64,000 bases of DNA from Coriolopsis trogii (lineage: Eukaryota; Basidiomycota; Agaricomycetes; Polyporales; Polyporaceae). The stretch lies in assembly GCA_020543525.1 (NCBI GenBank), contig JAHYIO010000037.1, positions 868,001 to 932,000 of the forward strand. Direction: 5' to 3'. Below the pieces are notes generated by a model that made no database searches, was not told where the DNA came from, and saw only the letters and a program-made list of their open reading frames with translations. Below are positions 56,868 through 64,000 of this stretch, one piece after another. Both the position numbers and the translations under genes were made by a program. Every line of letters begins with the position of its first letter. Within the stretch, counting starts at the first letter, position 1.

Positions 56868-58019
56868 CGTCGGAATAGACGTCTCCGCTTCCCTGAACGC
56901 GTCCGAGGGCCATCCCGCGCTTCTCCCGTGCCGGCATTGGGCAATGTTTACAAACAGATGCCTTCGGTCTCGAAATGTTGCATTCCCATACCGTCCTCCT
57001 CAGCCGTCATTAGGCATCGTCTAACTTATTACTCAAAATCGGCTCCATCCCCCACGCACGTCTTTCGCATGCAACATGACCACATCCCCCCATTCCCCGT
57101 TCCCCAGTCCACATTCCCCAATCCCCTGTCCCTCGCCCCTAGTCGTTTGTCTCGCGCATCGGTCCTCGATCCCTGTCAATCTGTACTACTAGTCATGCGG
57201 CCCGTCCGTCTCCCACTCCTGTTCCCTCTCGCCGTCGTTCTTGTTGTCGTTGTATTCTAGCGCTGTTGTTATCTCACGTTACCCATCATCCTTCCCTGCC
57301 TCTCTACCCTCCCTTGACCTCTCTCTCGCTCTCTCGTAGAACGCTGCCCGTCATACACGAAAGGCAGCATTCTACAGCCCTCTTCTTGTCGAACGCCTGA
57401 CAGTCCACCTCCGCTGTACCGAAATCCCTTGATTGGCCCTCGGCCCTCTTTAGTCTCATATATCCACCGGCACCTCTCCTGCGCCTGTCAACGATTGGTG
57501 CAGGCGCGGGACTCACTATACACGAACGGGTCCGTGTGGGCCAAGGAGGGAGGAGGGCCTCGCATACCTACAGTATACATTATCGTACCAGTACCAGGCG
57601 TATGCCTTCATGATCGCTTACAGTTGTTGGACCGCTCACTCTATAGCACTTGAAGTACCGTAAACACATGTATATTCTTGACGCCTGACGGCTGGTCGGT
57701 CGTTGGGCGTCGGCCGCACCATCGGAAAATCCGTATTGCATGCGCTCTGCATACCGTCTCTGGAACACAGCCTGATCGAGCATCAAGGTCACAGGCCTTG
57801 TCGATAGCAGCAGGTTCATACTATCGGGAATCCGGGACCAAGGGAGATAAGGCGTCCTCGGTCGTCTTGCACGACCGTCCGTCGGACGGTCAATCCACGA
57901 GCCTATCTACCACCCTCCACCAGGCGCAGAAAGCGATAGAACGTGTACGAAACAGCTGACAGGAACCCGAACCTGAATATTACGGTATGGTACTATAGGG
58001 CGGCCGACTGCGCCCGCCG
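56868..58019. other. Intergenic between convergent genes, 1.15 kb
   Basis: Pyrimidine-rich over about 57.05-57.5 kb on the plus strand. No gene, repeat or RNA recognised. Confidence 0.5.
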
Positions 58020-60377
58020 TTACGACGTCGACCGCGAGTCTTGCACGTCCGCTGCGCGCTTCGCGCGCTTGAGCTTGTGTACCTCCTCGCGCTTGCCAAA
58101 GTCCGAGTCGTGGAGTTCCTGCGGGTCGGGATCGGGAGTGCGTGAAGCAGGAAGGAGACAAGAAGAGAGGCCCACGTCAGTTTTCGACCCGGCATACATA
58201 CAGCATCCGCATGTGTGTGTGTGGGGGAGCGATTGCGGCACGTACCATGTTGGCGAGGCGCTTGGCGGTCGACACCGCGTTGAGCTTCTCGAGAACCTTC
58301 TCCTCTGGGAGCTCCAGCTCGGTGAGCTTCGTGCCTGTGTGCGCAGTGTAAGTTCCGCCGTCGTCGTCGTCAACCGGACGGAGCCGACTGCAGATATCGA
58401 GAATAGATTGCGACGGCATAGCAAGAAGAAAAAAAAGGGGGGGGAGGATAGGGTTGTACGAGAAAGAGGTGGTACGGAAGTGGTCGAAGCATTCAGGCAG
58501 GCAGGCAACTCACCGATCCGCTCCTCGACCCTCAACACGCGCTCCTCGTCCCGCTCCGTGACGAAGCTGACGGCGACACCGCCCCGGCCGGCACGCGCCG
58601 TCCGTCCGACGCGGTGCGTGTACTCCTCGGGCTCGGCGGGGACGTCCCAGTTGACGACGAGCGCGACGTCGGCGATGTCGAGCCCGCGCGCGCCCACGTC
58701 CGTCGAGACGAGCACGGGCACGACCGACGCGCGGAAGAGCGCGAGCGAGTTGAGCCGCTCGCGCTGCGTGAGGCGCGAGTGCAGCGCCGTCGCGCGGATG
58801 TGGAGCGTCTGGAGGAGGTGCGTGAGGTACGCGGCCGTGCGCGGGCGGGCGCAGAAGATGATCGTCGGGGGCGGCTGCTCGGGCACGTCGTCGTCGTCGT
58901 CTCCGGATTTCTTTTTTGGTGTTTTCGATTTCTTGGACGCGCCGCCCTTGCCCTTGCCCTTGCCCTTCCGCGAGGGTTTCGTCGGCTCGGGTGGGGCACG
59001 TCGCAGATGTAGTGTCGACTCGGGAGGGTTGCACAAGAAGTAGTATAGATAGGCCTCGCGGACATGTGAAGGGACGAGGATGAAGTGCTGTTTCAGTGTT
59101 TCCACCGTCTCGACTCTGCAGCATCAGAGCCAGCTCAGCGCGACGCTCCGTCGATTGTGATGTGAAGAATACGCACGCGGCCGTCATACGATGCACGAAT
59201 GGCTTTTGCTTTCCCGGCCTTGGCGGCGCATCAGCGACGCGCTCGACAGCAGGTGTGAGAGTTGCGGTGAACAGGCACGTCTGTCGCTCTTTCGGCAGGA
59301 TCTCGAACAGGTAGGACAGCTCCGGAGCGAACGAAGGAGTGAGCAGCCTGTCAGCTTCATCCAGGACCTACGAATTGGCTGAACAAACTTGATTACAGCA
59401 AGGATATGGCAACATACTAGGAACTTTATTCTCGACAAATCCCATTCTCCGGAGGTGCTCCTGAGAAGGTCTACGATTCGCCCGGGGGTGGCAACGACAA
59501 CATGTGGGCGATTCGCCAATTCCAGGGCTTGGGCCATCATGTCGATGCCTCCGACAACGACAGCCGTCCGCAAGTTGAGCGGTGCACCGAGGACCGCAAA
59601 CTGTTCCGAGATCTGGAAGGCAAGTTCTCTGCCCAAGTTAGCCCCTGAAGCTGCGCTATACCGGTGTGTTCACACATACCGTGTAGGCGTCAGGACCAGG
59701 GCGAATATGCCGTATGGGTCGAGGGAAAGCTTCTGCAGGATGGGCAGAGCGAATGCGATCGTCTTTCCGGACCCTGTCTTCGCGTTCCCTATGCAGTCTC
59801 TGCCTTGGATAGCTCTCATGTCAGCGGGACTTTCGCATGCCAGAATAGCGACGTACTCGCCTTCTAATAACGGCGGTATGCACGCCGCCTGGATCTCGGT
59901 AGGAGTCCTGATAGACATTTTTGCAAGCGCGGAAATAAGCACGGACGATATCTGCATCTCTTCATAGCTAGTCGGCAACGGTCTACTCCTCGAGGTTGCC
60001 GCAGGCAGCACAGGGTTCAACGCTCTAGGTTTGAATGAGATGCGCGAGGAACCGAATCGACTGTCGGCGTCCTCATCCTCGTTTTCATCTGGCAAGAATG
60101 GTGTCGGCGGTACCGCGCGTTGGGAGACTTCACTTTCGTCTTCAGAACCGGAGGCTGAATCCCCTCGCCAGCTCCCATCCACCTCCGAGTCCTCCCCCGA
60201 GTCTCCATCATCCGTACGACCGCGATGGGAACCCTCCGCCTCATCCTCCGCGCCAGAGTCTCCCGCTTCCGATCCCTGCTCGTCCGAGTCCTCCAGTCGC
60301 AGTCGCTTCCTCCGCGGTCCTTCTTGCAAACGCATAAGATCATCGGCCGTCAGCGCGTGTCGTTTTGAGCCAACCAT
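58020..60377 (-). CDS. DBP8: DEAD-box RNA helicase Dbp8 (DDX49)
   Basis: An ATP-dependent helicase for 18S rRNA processing in the nucleolus. The start [20 protein letters not shown] at 60377 leads into about 100 acidic residues. The helicase core runs [20 protein letters not shown] (Q motif), [17 protein letters not shown] (Walker A), [28 protein letters not shown] and [10 protein letters not shown] (motif III is TAT). The second domain contains [40 protein letters not shown] and [15 protein letters not shown] 35-residue Lys/Gly/Asp-rich insert ([20 protein letters not shown]) precedes motif IV. The C-terminus is [20 protein letters not shown], stop TAA 58022-58020. Five or more introns. The lysine-rich insert is longer than I would expect for the family. 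Confidence 0.94.
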
Positions 60378-60790
60378 AGTGGGCAACACTCCAGAGCAAG
60401 TACGCAGAGAGCCAGTGCAGCAAGTCGGCGGTCAAGAGGGCGCGGGACGTGCCGGCACCGATCGCTCAGGAAAAGTTTGGACATTTCAGACCGGGCCGTA
60501 CTTCCGTGGATGGACGCGAGTTCGACTCACGAACAGCGTCGCACATGCGGGACAGACGCAAACGATGTTGGATATAATGTCACTATGGATACAACTAGGA
60601 GCTTATGTACATGCGGGATTATGGAGACAATTGCAAGGGTATCTAATACACAGATGATAAGGACAACAGATGATAGACGAGTCGCACAGATACAGGACGG
60701 AGGAAGAAAACAGATAACGGAGGAGACCTCATAACGGAGCGTTCACAACAGACCTGCTGTCATGAACGAAGAGGGGAGACGTCAGGGCAT
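60378..60790. other. Intergenic
   Basis: Short spacer between Dbp8 and the HMG-box gene; no feature seen. Confidence 0.5.
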
Positions 60791-62171
60791 CTAGTTGGCG
60801 TCCAACCAGGGGCTCTCAAACGCGCTATCAAGGCAGTAGACCGCTACGGAGTCGGCAGTCAATGCGTCCATCGAGGCGCCACTCGACGCGAACGGCGAAG
60901 GCATGTCCATGAACGCATCCCACTTGCTTGGCGTCTCCGGGCGCTCGGCTTCGCCCTGCGCTGGTGGATGCTGAGGGGCCAGCGACGATGTCTCGGAGCC
61001 CGAAGGCCCTGGCTGGGCATCCGGAAAGGTGAACTTGGGCTGCGCGGGGCCAATGTCGCCGAACGTCGAAGCCCTGGGAGTCTGAGGCACAATCAGCCAA
61101 AAGATCTCGGCGCGAGACGTAGCATTAGACATACCATATCCTCAATTGAGGACGCCTCTTGAGGAGGGGGAGGCGGGACGAGGAATTGCGAGAAACAGTC
61201 GCTGTACATATCCGGAATACACATCCCAACTTGTCCTGGCTGACCGGCCATGAAGTGCGCGACGGTCGGTGGCGCGGATGCGATGTGCGGAGCACCCGGG
61301 TAGCTTGCAGGCGATGGATGGAAAGACGGGGGGAGAGAAGCGTACAAGGGGGGAGGAGGCGCCATCGACGGCTGCGCCTGAGCTTTGGCGCCGCGACGCC
61401 TTGACTTGCGAGGGCGAGAAGGCGGAACAGGAGGGCCTGAAAGACCGATGTATTTCTCGCGAATGTATTGGATGTACTCGTCGCTGTTCTGCTGCGGCAC
61501 CTCACCCTCCTGGTAGCCCTTGCGACGTGCACTTTTGCGTTCGGGCGCGAACTTGTAGTCGGGATGCTCCTCCTTGTGCTTCGCCATGATCTCCTTCGCC
61601 CTCTGGTGCCACAACGCCCTCTGATCGTCGGTGAGCAGGTTCCAGCATTGCCCGGCAACACGACTGATGTTCTGTTGGCGCTGCTCGACGTTCTTGGGGA
61701 TTGTGCCAGACTTGATGAGATGCGAGCGGTAGAGCATGAAGGCGTTGGCGGGACGAGGGACGCGCTTCTCCTTCGGCGTGGCAGGAGTTGCGGGCCGCGA
61801 GGTAGATGGCTCGGATGACGGGACGCCGATGGAGTACTGGGAGGGAATCCCGTTCTCGTTGTAGTGTCTTATGAGAACAGTGGCCAAAGCCTGGATCTGC
61901 TCCGCCATCTGTCCAGTCGCGGGAGTAGCGCATCGCGAGGATTGTTGGGCGGGGGAAGGGGCGCGAGACGACCGCGTCGATGAACCGGTAGACCATTCGC
62001 TGCATGTTGATGACCACTCCGAGTCAGGAGGTACAGACAACGCGCCAGGCGATGACGAAGGGGTCGGATAGGGCGAGGCACTGTTGATGCCTGTACAAGA
62101 GTGTTAGCAGGGATAGGCCGTGATCGCGTAGATTACATACGACTCGGTGAAGGTGTTGCGGACTGCATCAT
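60791..62171 (-). CDS. HMG-box transcription factor (MATA_HMG-like box)
   Basis: A sequence-specific DNA-binding regulator. The first exon is short (MMQSATPSPS, from 62171) and joins through a 50-nt intron to RINSASPYPTPSSSPGALSV. The HMG box starts at RVPRPANAFMLYRSHLIKSG and continues NVEQRQQNISRVAGQCWNLL, DDQRALWHQRAKEIMAKHKE and HPDYKFAPERKSARRKG. Asn and Arg in the first helix and the late basic run are those of mating-type-like boxes. The rest is Pro/Ser/Ala-rich, with one intron near 61135-61085, and ends FESPWLDAN, TAG 60793-60791. Relatives in Agaricomycetes include the sexual-development regulators prf1 and pcc1. Which one this matches cannot be told by eye. Mating type in this group is set by homeodomain and pheromone genes, so this is probably not the mating locus. 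Confidence 0.9.
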
Positions 62172-63219
62172 AGACCGTCGGGTGTTATAAGAAGAAAGAG
62201 GCCAGGAGGCGGTCTTACTGAATACGGGGGAGACACGAGAAGAAAGACAGGGGACTCTTAGCATCCTGTCAGTGGCCCAAGGGACGGCTTTATAGACTTC
62301 AGACGTTGACGCCGCAGAGAAACGAAAGAGGAAATCGAGAGACGCTGCACCTTCGTAAAATCAACATGCTGCTCTCCCAGACCTTCGGGAGTGTCACATT
62401 TCTTTCACGACAAGAGGGCGAGGGGGAGCCAAAGGGGAGACACGCTCACGTGATCCGACATTGCCCCTCAAAGAAATTCGCAACGTTCCCGCCACGCCCC
62501 CGCTAGGAGCCTCTGGAAGATCATCAGCTCCTCAACACGCTACCGAGCACAATGCAAGCACTTACCAGAAGGCGGGGACCGTCGAAATTGTCCACCGTCT
62601 TAGCTCGAGCTCGGGGCGTAGAGTGAGCATTTCTTTCTGGTATTAGCGAGACTGTAGTCGGAAAAACGCTTCGTTGTCCTCGTCAGCGAGAAAAGAGAGA
62701 AAAGGACAGATACAAGTCGTCTGAGGATCGGGAATAAAGACTAGGACCTTGAAGGCTGAGGAGAGGGAGGGGCAGTCCAGAATGTGGAAAGCTCCATCGA
62801 CAACCTTGGACCCGGCCGTCGTCGTAAAATACGTCTCTGCCAGGGCCATAGCGTCGTACACAGCTAGCAGACCGCACAAAATGCAGTAGCGGGTGGTGTC
62901 ACACCCGACGGGCCACTCGCAACATGTGGCAGCCTCGAGGCTACAATGAGGTGATGTGAATGCAAGGATGCATCCCGCGACGAGGGTGGAATAGATGACG
63001 CGGAATTTCCTTGCGGCATCACGTTCGTCCTCTTTGTGTCAGTCACCCGCCTTCCGTCGTTGCCCTTCACCCGACGTTCCGACGGAGGGTCCAAGAGGAC
63101 GCAACGGCGACACGGCGACTCGCTGGAGAGCCCTCTGTGGGATGAGTACCAGAAACCGTGTGTTGTACTGCGAGAATATGAGAGAAAGTGTATGATTATT
63201 GGGCCTACCGCATTAGCAA
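62172..63219. other. Intergenic, 1.05 kb
   Basis: Long 5' flank of the HMG-box gene and 3' flank of the Sua5 gene. An A/G-rich leader with repeated AAGAAAGA motifs lies at about 62185-62250. No gene recognised. Confidence 0.5.
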
Positions 63220-64000
63220 TTATATCTCGAGCCAAACAGTGTCCCCAGCAGCCTTCTTCACGCGATTCATGACCGCCAGTCCTTCTCGCTCCTCCTCAAT
63301 CTCCTCTATAAGGATGAGATCAACCTTGGCGCCATCGAGGGAGAGCAGTCCGTCAAACAGCCGCTGTGCGGATATAGCAGGCTCCGCAGTAGGACCAAGG
63401 GGATAGTCGATCCATTGTACATTTGGCAGTGAAGCGACCGACAATCTCTTCAGCAAGGGAGAGTCTGAAGGCGCTAGCACACCGACTTGCAGCTTCCTGC
63501 AAAGAGACTGCGCGTCCGACTGAAGCGTCTCCAAAAAGACAGACATGGTGGTTCGTTGCGTCTCTCCAGATGGTTGCGACTTTGTGAGCAATAGTGTGAC
63601 AGGAACGCTGGGCGAGTAATGACGATATTTCATTCCCGGCGTCGTCGGAGCCTGCTCGATGGACTCGTCACGATAATCGCGTCTATGGACGAGCACCTTG
63701 GGAGTAGATTGGAGGTCGGATAGGTCCTCGCTGATGACGCGCTCTAGATCCTCCACGGTCACTCCCCCCGGTCGGAGTACCCGTAGGTTCCCATCGTCCT
63801 GAAGACCGTCCACTACCGTGCTCTCCAAGCCAACGCCGCACGGACCGCCATCGAGTACGATCCCTAGTTTCCCTTTGAGGTCGTTGAAGACGTGCTCCGC
63901 ACGAGTGGGACTCGGCTTTCCGGAAGAGTTCGCGCTGGGGGCCGCCACAGGCGCGTTCACGAGTGCTATAAGCGCCCGTGCAATGGGGTGAGATGGCATC
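63220..64000 (-). CDS. SUA5: Sua5/YrdC threonylcarbamoyl-AMP synthase, C-terminal part
   Basis: It makes threonylcarbamoyl-AMP for the t6A37 modification of tRNAs reading ANN codons. The visible 260 residues are one open exon that runs off the right edge, so the N-terminal part of the YrdC domain is missing. The YrdC end is clear: MPSHPIARALIALVNAPVAA, PSANSSGKPSPTRAEHVFND, LGIVLDGGPCGVGLESTVVD and LRVLRPGGVTVEDLERVI. The linker PTTPGMKYRHYSP precedes the Sua5-specific C-terminal domain (LLTKSQPS, RLSVASLPNVQWIDYPLGPT, SAQRLFDGLLSLDGAKVDLI), ending AGDTVWLEI at 63220. The SANxSG and KYRHY motifs are intact. Its two-domain form is the fungal/archaeal Sua5 type, not single-domain YrdC. Confidence 0.95.
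   Translation of the reverse strand, partial: MPSHPIARALIALVNAPVAAPSANSSGKPSPTRAEHVFNDLKGKLGIVLDGGPCGVGLESTVVDGLQDDGNLRVLRPGGVTVEDLERVISEDLSDLQSTPKVLVHRRDYRDESIEQAPTTPGMKYRHYSPSVPVTLLLTKSQPSGETQRTTMSVFLETLQSDAQSLCRKLQVGVLAPSDSPLLKRLSVASLPNVQWIDYPLGPTAEPAISAQRLFDGLLSLDGAKVDLILIEEIEEEREGLAVMNRVKKAAGDTVWLEI

Noticed and set aside
58510..59196. 228-codon minus-strand frame overlapping the Dbp8 helicase core
   Set aside because: Alternative frame of the same exon; the true frame contains all helicase motifs.
60791..62171. Mating-type locus
   Set aside because: An HMG box alone is not enough; no homeodomain pair, pheromone receptor or pheromone precursor gene is visible nearby.

Overview
The window reads as nuclear DNA of a filamentous basidiomycete, most likely an Agaricomycete. 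It is GC-rich, and its compact genes lie on both strands. They are cut by many introns of about 50-65 nt with GTRNGN...YAG borders, and exon joins repeatedly restore well-known fungal proteins. All assignments come from reading translations and splice sites by eye; no database search was run.

Layout, left to right. 1-12 kb: the C-terminal part of an unidentified gene, a CLPTM1-family membrane protein, a glutathione transferase-like gene divergent from a division 1 chitin synthase, and a small Spo12-like protein. 12-17.2 kb: a 5.2-kb stretch with no recognisable gene, ending in a purine-rich block just before a Rheb GTPase. 18.1-24.1 kb: another gene-poor 1.7 kb, then a large cytosolic GH2 beta-mannosidase whose acid/base motif sits on a 15-nt microexon. 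24.6-32.5 kb: two paralogous MFS (DAL5/TNA1-like) permeases in divergent orientation, flanking a free-standing alanyl-tRNA editing protein and an acidic RING protein. 32.5-42 kb is the accessory-looking part. It holds a tandem array of about 90-nt palindrome-rich repeats next to a tRNA-like sequence, an F-box-type gene broken by a 1.1-kb element with CACTA ends and a 3-bp target duplication, a 2OG-Fe(II) oxygenase, the intact F-box paralogue, and a tRNA-Cys(GCA).

42.5-64 kb is dense core biology: a Nem1-like phosphatase, ESCRT-III Snf7, ceramide synthase, a U1A/U2B''-type spliceosomal protein, a tandem pair of DJ-1/Hsp31-type proteins, Mob1, a BTB/POZ protein, the DEAD-box helicase Dbp8, an HMG-box regulator, and the C-terminal part of Sua5/YrdC at the right edge.

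There is no operon or secondary-metabolite cluster. Related functions recur by local duplication (MFS pair, DJ-1 pair, F-box pair). Several genes bear on growth control and membranes (Rheb, Mob1, Nem1, Lag1, Snf7, chitin synthase), but nothing in the sequence shows that they are co-regulated. The strongest new observations are the CACTA-ended insertion that splits the F-box gene at one codon boundary, the palindromic tandem repeats beside a tRNA-like gene lacking a normal anticodon arm, and the catalytic microexon.
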